Source: Triatoma infestans (Eukaryota; Arthropoda; Insecta; Hemiptera; Reduviidae). Taken from it: 64,000 nt of DNA. The first letter of the stretch is position 1. Each line of letters starts with the position of its first letter. Shown piece by piece: positions 21,866 to 31,634 of the stretch. The notes below the pieces were generated by a model. It made no database searches. It saw nothing but the letters and a program-made list of their open reading frames with translations, and had not been told where the DNA came from. The position numbers and the translations under genes were made by a program. Where the stretch lies: positions 62,001-126,000 of the forward strand of contig JAAEAF010002696.1 in assembly GCA_011037195.1 (NCBI GenBank). Direction: 5' to 3'.

Positions 21866-22545
21866 AGAATATATATTTTCCGTTGCCTAAAGTTTCATTT
21901 CTTCCTTCTTTTTCTTCCGTTCTGCTTTCCTCTTCTACATGTTCTCTTCTATATTCTTCTCTCGCATAAAACTTCCTGCCTCCAAAAAATGGCCGGTCTT
22001 ATCCGGTATCGTATCCATAACTTTATTTGTCAATCTTACCTCTTTAATTCTTTCTGTTTGCCTCATTTTTTATAAATTCCACAATTGAATTCTGGACTTT
22101 CATTTTCCTTTTTACCACATCATTTTGGATTTTTTCTTTCCTTGTTATTTTGACAGAGCGCCGTTGCCAATAATTTTGCCAACAATTTTGATCGAAGCAC
22201 AACTTTTCTGACCACGCATAGGATATGATACTTCTGATTATTCTACTTTAGTATCCAGGCTATAACTTGTTTATCTTACAGAACGCCGTTTAATGTAGAG
22301 ATCTCACCCCTACTTAGCCAAGTTAATCTTTGATTTAATCCTGTCTTCCATCTTTTTGTAATTTTTACTTCTAGATATTTTATATTCCTCAAAATCGCTA
22401 ATTATTCTCATTTCTTCTTCCAGTACGATGTCCTGACTTATTTTACTATACACGTATTTACGATGATAAAAAAAAAAATGTCTAAAATTGGACACTATTG
22501 CAAATATTTCCTATTACTACGTAGGAGTAAAAGAAAGTACAAAAA
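21866..22545. other. Pyrimidine-rich stretch, possibly a very old LINE
   Basis: The minus strand gives lysine- and glutamate-rich text, including a 61-codon frame at 22495-22310. Its character recalls LINE C-termini, but no motif is firm enough to assign it. Confidence 0.25.
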
Positions 22546-23326
22546 AAAAAAAATGTGTTACAAAGAGATTCTTGCAATACTAGCATTATTTCTTACACCT
22601 TATTCAGCTTACATGACATTTTAAACTATTATGTTTATGTTTATTAATTTATTTTTATTATTGTATTTTAATTAGTGCGAGTTTAATATACGATAAGTTT
22701 TGTATATATCTGAAATATTCAATGGAAATCAATTTGTATTTTGTTTAATGAATATTTTTTATGCTAATTTCACTTTCTTTTGTTGCTGTTAACAGGAAGT
22801 GTTGTTCGTTTCCGAAATTACGGAATTTTTTTTTGCTTTTTTACCGGAAATACTTTTTTTGTGGTCACATTAGGACGCAAAAAGTGCAACGTATATTGAC
22901 TAATCATAAAAAAAAAAGTTACAACTTAATTTGAAAAAATTTTCTCTGCTTAAGTTTTATTTAAGGATGATTCTGTGGGTGGGGGTTGTGACATTAGGTT
23001 TTCCGTCTAAAGTGCCGTTTTAATAGTATTTATACGATCCTTTCATTTATTATAATATTAATAAGAATTTAATGTGTAAGAATTTAATTCCCATTGTGAA
23101 GAAACTTGGTTTAGAGAAAGTGCCATTTTTTTTTATTTTTTTTTTGCCTAATTATGTAAATATTTTCATTTTTATATGAATTTTGTAATAATCGTTTAAA
23201 TAAATCAATCAGTTAAAACTATTTAATTAATATAAGAGAATGTAATGTGTAGTGATTCTCACAACATTTTTTTCATATTCTGATAATATTAAAATAAATG
23301 TATAACCTTTTTACATTTTTTTACAG
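22546..23326. other. AT-rich with CCGG-family traces
   Basis: 22790-23030 contains CCGAAATTACGG, TACCGGAAATAC and CACATTAGGACGC phrases like the interspersed repeat. Otherwise AT-rich and unassigned. Confidence 0.35.
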
Positions 23327-23379
23327 GGGCAGTTTCTGAATATCTTATATTGTTCACCAGTAAATACTTAAAAATACAG
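23327..23379 (+). other. Possible small exon with good splice borders
   Basis: TTTTTTTACAG precedes and CAG|GTAAGC follows, both strong splice signals. After two leading bases the 53-base segment is open for 17 codons (AVSEYLILFTSKYLKIQ). It is short and in AT-rich DNA, so chance is a real alternative. Confidence 0.15.
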
Positions 23380-23565
23380 GTAAGCTTTAAATTTTTAATA
23401 ATTATTAATTAATTATATTTAAATACCTAGCACTGACCTGTTAATTAACTGTTTCTTTTTACATTTACATAGAACTATGATTTATTCACGGTACCATTTA
23501 CTTACTTATATTAACATTATCGTGAAGAATGGTCAGGATCTTCTTAAATAAAAACATCAATTTTT
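23380..23565. other. No feature seen
   Basis: AT-rich. Confidence 0.4.
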
Positions 23566-24592
23566 ACATTCTCTTACTCCTAGTAAGAGAGGAAGTATTG
23601 TAATCGTGTCAAATTTTCGTTATAGAGTTTTCACCGGAAATATCCGTTTTGAGGTCCCATGAGTCCAAAAATGTGGTTTTCAGCAAATGATCTGTATGTG
23701 TGGTATGCGTATGTGAACAGGATAGCTCAAAAACGAAAAACCGTAGAAAGTTGAAACTTGATATTTCGTTTAGGTATCACAATAGCATCTAACAGTGGGT
23801 TATCTGTCAAAATTCCTCAACTGGAAGTACCACTTTACTAGATAGTTTTTTTTTACTTTTTTGCGTTTTTCTCAAAAATAGCTTCGACGATTTTCTTCAA
23901 ACTTTATTTATCAACTACACATACAAAGAGCTACAACTTTTATTTGAAATGTTTCTCTGGGAAAATTCATTTAAGGGCAGTTATGAGGGAGAGGTGAGGT
24001 TAGGTTTCCATCCAAAGTGCTATTTTAGTTTATTAAACAATTCTATCATCTAAATAATGTTAATTAGAATTGAATATGTTGAATTGAAATTCGGAGTTTA
24101 AAAAAAAAATCGGATAACCGGAAGTGCGTTTAAATTACCACTTTACTAAATGATTTTTTTTTTTTTTTTTCACTTTTTCGCGATTTCCTCAAAAATGTCT
24201 CCGACGATTTTTCTTGAAACTTCCTATATGAACTAAACATACAAAGCAAAGATCTACAACTTTTATTTAAAACATTTCTCTTGGGAAAATTCATTTAAGG
24301 ACACTTTTGGAGGAAAGGAGGGGCTATGTTTTATCTCTAAAGTGCTATCATAGTTGATTATACAATTCTATCATCCAAATAAAAAATTAATAAGAAATAA
24401 ATAGATGGCCAAAATTTCGAGTTTAAGAAATTAGTAAACGGGTTTACTGAATCGTTTACTGAACAGTTTTTTTTCAGTTTTTGATGAATTTCATTAAATT
24501 TGGTACACAAACTATAAAATTTGTCAATTATAATTTTGAGAACTGGAGTAAGAGAATGTTGTGTGAGTGTTTCACACCAGATTTATATCATC
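23566..24592 (-). repeat. CCGG-family interspersed repeat, near full-length
   Basis: A minus-oriented copy of the element at 49.4-50.4 kb. It starts TTCTCTTACTCCTAGTAAGAG and ends GGAGTAAGAGAATGTTGTG then GTGAGTGTTTCACACCAG. Two similar internal units follow each other (about 23640-24060 and 24100-24450), each with ACCGG or ATAACCGG and an AAATTCATTTAAGG block. The outer TTCTCTTACTCC/GGAGTAAGAGAA pair is inverted. No coding. Confidence 0.8.
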
Positions 24593-25511
24593 AGTTTCGA
24601 TTAGTTTAATATAATCCATCAATAGTATCATTAAAACTTTATAAATTTCCTTTTTCATGCCTTTTCCACAGCATTTTCTTTATTCCTGCCCATATGATAA
24701 TATTGTTTTTACAAATATGTCCTCTTAATTACACGTCGGGACTAATATCTAGTTTGTTTGTCTGTATTTCCAAATTGAATAAACCAAACCAATTCCTCTC
24801 TTTACTTTGCGGTATTACAAAACAACTCAGCAGATCAAATCAATAAACTTAACCATGTTTATCCTCAATACAAGAAGACATTAGCCAAAACATCGTGTTC
24901 TAAAGGTCAAACAACCAACATGATCTCTCACAAGCAACTTAACATAACAACAAACCATGGCTATTTAGTCACAAGTTTACTAAAAATAAACCAATTATAT
25001 TTGGCCAACTTGCCATGCCATCTCCTCCTACACTCTGTTCTTGCTGATCTTTCTTTTTTTTCTTTTTTTTAAAGCACAATCCAAGGAGATTGCAACTTCC
25101 TGGCTCTTTCTTACCCCCTCTATTTATCCTCGGATTGAGACAAGTAACTCCATATTCTCTAGCGGTTTTCTTTTTCAACTTCCCACCCTTAAAAAAAAAC
25201 AGCCTTATGAATTATCCTTACTCATCAAGATGCATTCTTTAGCTTCCTTTTTACCGAAATCAATTAGCCTTTTACACATTCATTTTACAGTTTCATTCTG
25301 TTTCATCTTTTTATGTACATTTTGCGTTACCTTTATTTTCCAACATTTTTTGTTAACTTTGTCAGCTTCTTCTTCTTCTCTGTTATCAAACTCATCCTTT
25401 GTTAGCACTTGGAAGGTTTGTAATTGTTTTTATGCCTTCCTTTTCTTCTCAGTACTTTTTTGTTTTTTTTTTCGTTTTGTGTATCTGTATATATATATAT
25501 ATTTTTTTTTT
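24593..25511. other. AT- and pyrimidine-rich, unassigned
   Basis: 25040-25500 is pyrimidine-rich. Its 157-codon plus frame is Phe/Leu/Ser low complexity. The minus strand instead gives charged text (KDEFDNREEEEADKVNKK) broken by stops, which may be an old coding relic. Not identified. Confidence 0.3.
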
Positions 25512-26995
25512 TGAGGGTTCTGTACTATGACCATTATTTTGATCTATTGTACCCCCTCTGGTGCCGAGGATGAGCTGGCTTATCTACAGCACCCTCTCCA
25601 CGTTGAGCTCCCTGAGGAATCCCAAAATCCTGGAAGGTTCTAGGCTGGGTATTCACTCCTATCTGGTAACGGCTCAGATTACTAAATCTTCTTTGAATGA
25701 CGGCATCCATCTCTCACAGAATCTGATGTGCCATCATCTTCTAGACCAAGCTTCCTCAGGTGTCCCCTAAGTCTGCAATGCCCCATAAGGAACCCGTAAG
25801 AATACGGATCCTGTTCTCACTCAGACTGATGCAGGCTTTCGACCTTTCTTGGTTATAACCACCCAGACAGACCTTGGCCTACCTCAGTCCCGGGATGGTG
25901 TTCTAGAGACCATCTCCTCCTTGATTTCTTCTAAGAGTATTTGGTCGCTGACTCCACAAAAAGGCTCTGGCCCAATGAGAGGAGATACAGCGGCTTCTTT
26001 TGCCAGGTTGTCGGCTCATTGCCTTATATTGCCTTATTTTTTAATTTTTTTTTTGGAATTATATATATAGAGAGTAATATATACAGGCCTTATGTGGATG
26101 TACATCATGATGGTGACCTATCATCACCTACAGCGCAGTAGCGTGGTATAGAGAACAAAGCTCGAGGAGGTCAAGAAGATTCTTGACAAAGTACAGCGCC
26201 TTGCGTGCCTATGCACGACGGGAACATGAGGACGTGTCCCACGGCCGGGATTGAGGTCATTCTCAATCTCACACCGTTCCACCTAGTGGTGGAAAGGGTG
26301 GCGAATGGAGCCCTCCTCAGAATCTCTAGGGAGGGCGTGGGGGGATATGGGCTCTAGGGAGCGGACGTTTCCTTCTGTCGGGCTCTCACCCCTGGAACCT
26401 TCCTAGAGATAGTATGACTAAGAAATATAGTTACGTTAGTAATTTTTCTACGAAGCAGAGTACGAAAAGGGAGTGGAGCGAAGGATCCGCCCTGGCTAGT
26501 ATTAGCAAGCATGCCAATAAGTGGTATACAGATGGGTCTAAGACCCGCGAAGGAACCGGGGCAGGAATGTTTGGGCCTAGACCCAAATACTCGGAACCCA
26601 TGAGTAGGTTTCCTAGCATCTTCCAGGCGGAAATTCACGCTATTGGAAGGTGCGTTCAGTTGAACCTTGGACGGGGGGGTATCGGAATCAGGAGATAGTT
26701 ATCCTATCCGATAGTCAGGCTGTCATTAAAGCACTGAGTTCTTATGTTATCAGTTCTAAAATGGTATGGGAATGCCTAGGTAAGCGCAATGACCTAGGCA
26801 GAAGAAATAAACCTATAAATAATAATAAACATAGTATAATAAGCATGACCTAGGCACCTATATTGCGTGCCCCGGGACATGTCGGCGTGGAAGGCAATGA
26901 TTTAAATGTTCTCTATACCACGCTACTGCGCCGTAGGTGATGATAGGTCACCATCATGGTGTACATCCAGATAATGCGTGTATATATTACTATAT
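25512..26995 (-). mobile_element. LOA-like LINE copy 3 with inverted 5' part
   Basis: Left part (26020-25512, minus): RNase H tail from GNE and LAKEAAVSPLIG through GPEPFCGVSDQ, a C-terminus, and a 3' end CCCTCAAAAAAAAAAA. Middle part (26073-26905, plus): RT thumb then RNase H up to PGHVGVEGND, stopping almost exactly where the left part begins. Right part (26995-26912, minus): a short copy of the middle part's start. An inverted 5' segment joined to a sense 3' segment is the signature of twin priming. Confidence 0.75.
26131..26905 (+). pseudogene. RT thumb and RNase H of the inverted LINE segment
   Basis: TYSAVAWYRE at about 26131, then a VKKILDKVQRL segment, the equivalent of PTAALEVILNL, then RNase H. 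RNase H motifs seen are KWYTDGSK, FQAEIHAI, SDSQAVIKALSS and PGHVGVEGND, so three of the four acidic residues are clear and the fourth lies beyond the break. Frames shift several times. Confidence 0.75.
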
Positions 26996-27819
26996 ATATA
27001 TATTATATATAAACTAATTCCAAAAAAAGCAACAACAGATTTTCAGGAACATTTTTAGTAGAAGTAGGTATAATGGATTTGTTAAAAAAAAAATTAATTA
27101 ATTAATTAAAATTTACTATATTATTATAAAAAAAAAAAAATCATCTGGAATTGAAATCATTGATTAAAATATTCAATATGATTTAATTTTTATATTTGAT
27201 TTTTAATGAACAGATTTGGTCAGCGTAAATTATTTAGAACAGAAATATACTCCCAATATACGTACTTGGGTAAATTCGTCTACTGGTGGTGTAAACAGAA
27301 TTAGTTGGCCGATGATTGGGGCAATTGTAAGAGCTATAGGATAGTCAATTAACAAACACATTGAAAATTCTGGACAACCATATATATATATATATATTCA
27401 GAGAGAGAGAGAGATAGTGTGAGAGAAACGTAATGATGTTTAGGAAATTGGAACATATATATATTTATATTCGTTGAATAATGTTGAAATTAAATATGGA
27501 GAATTTAACGATTTCATTTTTTTTTTTAATTCTATATTATTAACATTGTTTTTAATTAAAAAAAAAACATTTTTAAATAAAAATTATTTTTTTAGTTACT
27601 AATTATGATATGGTATTTTACCGACTGGAGATTTAATTCGAAAATAATATGCATTTAAATCGTTGGCCAGAAGTCACTGGTATTTATTCCGTTTAAATAA
27701 AGTCATTGGAAAATTATTCCATTTAATTAATGGCTCTTCCTTTGACTATAAATAATATATATATGTATGTATTTATGATACATATAACTGTACCATTATA
27801 TGCTTTCCTTTAATTGAAT
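26996..27819. other. AT-rich with TA and GA microsatellites
   Basis: TA runs at 26984-27005 and 27382-27397, and a GA run at 27402-27414. No coding or element ends recognised. Confidence 0.4.
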
Positions 27820-27925
27820 ATCCACCATTGGAAGTATTTAATTTATCACTTAATGAGAAATCTATTAATAAAATATTTATTTATACGGCAATGGCCAGAG
27901 AAGTTTTTAAAGAAAAAGAATTCTT

Positions 27926-27968
27926 TGTTGCTCTACGTTTCGGGTACCATTGGTGCCCTTCTTCAGGA
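27926..27968 (-). ncRNA. Hammerhead-ribozyme-like motif in left terminal repeat
   Basis: The minus strand reads GCUC, then CUGAAGA (canonical CUGANGA core), one extra A, then GGGCACC-AAU-GGUACCC (stem II with one mismatch), then GAAAC-GUA, then GAGC. GCUC pairs with GAGC to form stem I directly beside the core. GAAAC/GU gives the minimal stem III known in Penelope-like hammerheads. Cleavage would fall after GUA, near 27934/27933. The extra A before stem II is the main doubt. Confidence 0.5.
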
Positions 27969-28299
27969 GCTCTGTAAAAATTTATTGGAGAAAATACATT
28001 ATTTTACAGTGCTGTAGTTATGAAAAAGTGCATAGATTTATAACAAAAAAAAAAGAAGAAAAATTCAGATCAAAGAAGAAATTAACAGAAGAAATTATAA
28101 AACAGAAGTGACAGTAAATTAAATAAAATGATATTAGCAATAAGAGAAAATAAGACAGATAAAGATACCTTTATAGGGTAGGAGAGGAGTAAACGTTGAG
28201 AACGTTGAGACTGTAATGAAGAGAGAGTATTTTTTTTTTAATTTTAAAAAAACTGTTAAAAGGTGGGAGGGATTAGAAAAATATTTGTAGTGAGGCCCG

Positions 28300-28735
28300 G
28301 CAATTTCAAATTTGGAAGAACAAATTACTGGCGAGTATGTTTTTTTTAGGGTTAGAAAATAATGTTGGAAGTTAAACTTATGATTTCTTTGTCTTTTTTA
28401 AAATTGATAGAATTCGGATGAAGATGAATTTGTAAGGATTCGGGATAGAACACGTTTTGAATGGTTGGGGTAAGTGGTTAAAATGGAAGGGTTACGGAAA
28501 TCGATGGTATGATTGAAAGCCAGAACATGTTTGGAGAGAGCAGTGCTGTCAGTTTTTTTGTTAATAATGTCTAGTTCGTGTTGTCTGAGTCTTTTTTGTA
28601 AAACTGTTTGGATTCATCTATGCAGCAAGCGTTGCAGTTGGGTGTAATACATTGAAGTTTGTATATCGTATGTGTTTTGTTAGATTTTTCAATAGGGTCT
28701 TTAATTTTTGAGAAGATTTTATTTAGTTTGTTGGT
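28300..28735 (-). pseudogene. GIY-YIG endonuclease relic of the Penelope-like element
   Basis: Frames read KIKDPIEKSNKTHTIYKLQC then CNACCIDESKQ. IYKLQC...CNACYIGETKQ is the usual GIY-YIG entry of Penelope-like elements, with the Y-I-G here decayed to C-I-D. Further C-terminal text follows with stops and shifts down to about 28300. The enzyme would nick target DNA for insertion. Confidence 0.7.
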
Positions 28736-28820
28736 GGGAGAGAAGCCTGTTTGAAGGTTAGGGATAAAGTTTTTGAGGATGTTATTGATTCTATTGGAAA
28801 TAGGACTAATAAATTTTTAT

Positions 28821-28866
28821 AGAGCTTCTGAAGAAGGGCATCAATGGTACCCGAAACGTAGAGCAA
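28821..28866 (+). ncRNA. Hammerhead-ribozyme-like motif in right terminal repeat
   Basis: The inverted partner of the motif at 27.9 kb: GCUU, CUGAAGA, A, GGGCAUCAAUGGUACCC, GAAAC, GUA, GAGC. Stem I now has one U-G pair and stem II has further mismatches, so it is weaker than the left copy. Confidence 0.4.
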
Positions 28867-28939
28867 CAAAGAATTATTTTTCTTTAACAACTCCTCTAGC
28901 CATTGCCGTACAAACATCTCATTATTAATAAACTACATT

Positions 28940-29567
28940 TGTAATGGGATCCGAATCATTAAAGATTCATAGGATCCGAAGACGTGAGATCACTGCCAAT
29001 TTCAGAATGACGACTCGCCATGACTACCTATGCGAGCACTTGCATAGGATTGGAGTGGTCCGAAATGCCGGATGCCCGCTTTGCAACGATGGCTCACAAC
29101 GAACGGTGAGCACTTGCTGTGTGTGTAAAGCACTATACCAGCAGCATGTGGATGTTGCCGAACAAGACCTCTATTAGGGCTAGGGCTCTCTTATATTGGG
29201 TTGCCCGCAACAGAATGGTTATGTTGTCCGAAGAATGGAGAAGCAGACATTAAATGAATTAAAAATTAGTCACTCCCCCACCTAGGGCAGACTAAGAAGA
29301 GGCAATTCGATTCATATAAATAGGGCGACAGCGGTACTGTTCAGAACAGTTTATGACCAGTTTACAATATCCAGTCAGCAACCTATCTACCACCTTCTTA
29401 TCACTTATCCAGTCTGTCTCTTTATAATTCTCTCGCTACCTAACTTCTATTTTACTGTAAAGTCCTTGCAGTTTGTGTGTTCTTTTCATTATACAGCGTT
29501 CAGCATATAATCTAGTTTATTTCACTAAAATCCATTCTCTCTCCTTCTCTTATAACCATTATACATT
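28940..29567 (+). mobile_element. L2-family LTR-related sequence holding a LINE fragment
   Basis: It begins TGTAATGGGATCCGAATCATT, the same start as the solo LTR at 3.9-4.25 kb, and ends with the shared GTAAAGTCCTTGCAGTTTGTG and CTCTCCTTCTCTTATAAC. The middle (about 28965-29270) is non-LTR retrotransposon sequence. Flanks are CATT on the left and possibly CATT on the right, if the LTR ends at 29564. Either a chimeric LTR or an LTR later invaded. Confidence 0.5.
28965..29270 (+). pseudogene. LINE C-terminal cysteine domain fragment
   Basis: Reads FRMTTRHDYLCEHLHRIGVV then NAGCPLCNDGSQ, the RLLTGHDYLAEHLHRIGI...CPLC pattern of I/R1-type LINE C-termini. After a stop the same frame gives WARALLYWVARNRMV-like text. 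It lies inside LTR-like sequence. Confidence 0.65.
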
Positions 29568-29814
29568 TAAAAATGTTGCAGTCAGATGTAATTCAAGAAA
29601 ATAGTGTGACACGATTACACGTGTGATGTTGCACGAAATGGTGGATGTTAGTGTTGAAATAATGATACACAAACACACTGTTTACATTTTATACATTTAT
29701 CGTAACTCAAAAAGGGTAACAGAATTGAGTGACCGAGCAAAGAGGTCATTGTAATAAGATCAGAAGAGAGGAATCTAAAGCAGAGAGAGACACACACAAA
29801 ATTGAAAATATCAC
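29568..29814. other. Mostly unassigned, with an inverted partial monomer
   Basis: 29763-29810 is the reverse complement of the TTGTGTGTCTCTCTCTGCTTT part of the tandem array that follows, so array and flank can form a large hairpin. Otherwise nothing seen. Confidence 0.5.
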
Positions 29815-30310
29815 TGTATATATACAAAGTCTCCCACTCTAGTCTGGCCTAAACAGCGAGTGAGATTCTCAATTTTGTGTTTCTCTCTCTCTCTGCTTTA
29901 GATCCCTCTTTTCTACAAAGACTGTCCCCTGTAGGGCTAGCGCAGCTGCATATATATACAGAGTCTCCCACTCTAGTCTGGCTTAAGTAGCGAGTGGGAT
30001 TCTCAATTTCGTGTACCTCTCTCTGCTTTAGATCCCTCTCTTCTACAAAGACTGTCCCCTGCAGTGCTAGCGCAGCTGTATATATACAGAGTCTCCCACT
30101 CTAGTCTGGCTTAAGTAGCGAGCGGGATTCTCAATTTTGTGTGTCTCTCTCTGCTTTAGATCCCTCTCTTCTACAAAGACTATCCCTTGTAGGGCTAGCG
30201 CAGCTGTATATATACAGAGTCTCCCACTCTAGTCTGGCCTGTGTAGCGAATGAGATTCTCAATTTTGTGCCTCTTTCTCTCTGCTTTAGTTCCCTTTCTT
30301 CTGTTCCTAT
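29815..30310. repeat. Tandem array, four units of about 128-134 bp
   Basis: GTCTCCCACTCTAGTCTGGC recurs at 29829, 29963, 30091 and 30219 (spacings 134, 128, 128). Each unit also has TATATATAC, TTCTCAATTT.GTG and CTGCTTTAGATCCCTC. The segment TAGGGCTAGC...TATATA...CTCCC.CTCTAGT.TGGCCTA resembles the promoter-side region of the solo LTR at 4.1 kb. Confidence 0.85.
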
Positions 30311-30599
30311 TACGGCCATGTGGAATGGAAACTTTGACTAATGTATAACTGGCTTATTAGATTAGCATAGCTAGATGAAGATTTTTTGCTTGTTCTAACA
30401 GTGGATTCTGTAAGCAATTTTAGCCACTTTATAAACAATTTTCAAAACAAAAATTAAAAATTTCTGTAAATAATAAAAGTTTTGATTGAATGCATAATTT
30501 GATTGAAAATTCATTTTATTTGCTAATACAAAAAAGTATGATTGGGAAAAGGTAATTTGTCTAAAAAAAAAAAATGGTATTGATATTGGTAATATTGAT
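30311..30599. other. No feature seen
   Basis: AT-rich spacer. Confidence 0.4.
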
Positions 30600-31200
30600 T
30601 TAAAAGAAAGTTTATTCCATTGTTATGGAAGCTGCAGTTTGAAGTTGTACTTGTCCCTCGCTCGGGAAATTGTATATAGAAGTGGCACTAGAATTCTAGC
30701 TATGATTCCAATGTGTATTAATATTGTATAATTGTTAGACCATGTATTGTATTAAAGTGGCACTTTATAGGGAAGCCTAACGTTACCCCAGAACCTTTCA
30801 AAAAAAAAAAAAAAAACACAATTATCATAGGAAAGTGTTATAAATAAAATTGATACTGATCTTGAATTGATTCTGTGAGTGGTAATATACGGTTTTTTAG
30901 GAAAATCTTTGGAGCCTTTAATAAGTTGGACTTCCGGTTGATGGATTTTAACCAACACCTCAGTTGCAGATGCGGTTTTAATATCTAAATTGAATATCCA
31001 TTCTAGTTTGAGCTAACTGCGATGTTCTATTATTTTTGAGTAATTATTATCACACAGACACACATACTCACCAACACACACATAAAGACCATTCGCTAAA
31101 TACATTTTATTCGTACTCAGGAGATCTCAAGGACATATATTACCCGGAAAAACGCAATTTTAAAAAATTCATACTATCCTGCTCCTAAGTAGGAATAAGA
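30600..31200. repeat. CCGG-family repeat fragment
   Basis: Contains GGACTTCCGGTTGATGG, GGAGATCTCAAGGACATATA and TTACCCGGAAAAACGC, blocks matching the larger copies, with a short CACACA run. Diverged. Confidence 0.5.
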
Positions 31201-31270
31201 AAATGTAAAACTGCATTTTACATGAGCATTATATCTTGATATTGCAACTTATTAGCTTACATGGCTTTTT

Positions 31271-31346
31271 AAAGTATTATGTTTATGTTTATATTAATTA
31301 TGTTTGTTTATGTTAAGTATATTAATTAATAAACATAAACATAATA
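31271..31346. repeat. AT-rich hairpin
   Basis: ATTATGTTTATGTTTATATT and its near reverse complement AATAAACATAAACATAAT flank a 35-base loop. Confidence 0.7.
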
Positions 31347-31351
31347 ATTTA

Positions 31352-31565
31352 AGGGCGGGTGTAGGTGTAGTGGTTATGAGCATGGACTTGTAAGTGGGAG
31401 GACCCCAGTTCAAGTCCCGGCGGTATATAACTGCTAAATTTTATATTTGTTTAAAAAATATTGATAGTAAAATTAGGTGTTTCCGCCTTCGTTCACGACA
31501 CCTAATTTGATAGTTAGACTTTAAGCCCGCCTGAAAAAGTAGGCGCATTACTTCGCTTTACTTTA
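31352..31565 (+). mobile_element. tRNA-headed SINE, family A
   Basis: The head has an A-box-like TGTAGTGGTTATGAGC and a B box AGTTCAAGTCCC. The body is AACTGCTAAATTTTATATTTG, a palindromic TTAGGTGTTTCCGCC...CACGACACCTAA segment and AAGCCCGCCTGAAAAAGTAGG. The tail is TTACTTCGCTTTACTTTA. A 5'-truncated copy lies at 55.7 kb. The head is a pol III promoter relic, not a working tRNA gene. Confidence 0.75.
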
Positions 31566-31597
31566 ATATACATTGAGTTTAATATCTGTGTGTTTGC

Positions 31598-31634
<37 letters not shown>

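Larger units (their letters stand above)
27820..28935 (-). mobile_element. Penelope-like element remnant with inverted terminal repeats
   Basis: About 27827-28000 and 28800-28930 are inverted copies sharing CGTTTCGGGTACCATTG and TACGGCAATGG. Between them, on the minus strand, lies a GIY-YIG-type endonuclease relic. RT is absent. Terminal repeats in inverted arrangement plus GIY-YIG are hallmarks of Penelope-like retroelements. Confidence 0.75.

Noticed and set aside
25041..25514. 157-codon open frame
   Set aside because: Composition is Phe/Leu/Ser from T-rich DNA, it starts and ends in homopolymers, and no domain is seen.
29815..30310. CRISPR-like regular repeats
   Set aside because: Units of 128 bases are contiguous, with no unique spacers, in a eukaryotic context.
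31352..31420. Possible tRNA gene
   Set aside because: SINE head: no acceptor pairing, and a truncated copy with the same body lies at 55.7 kb.
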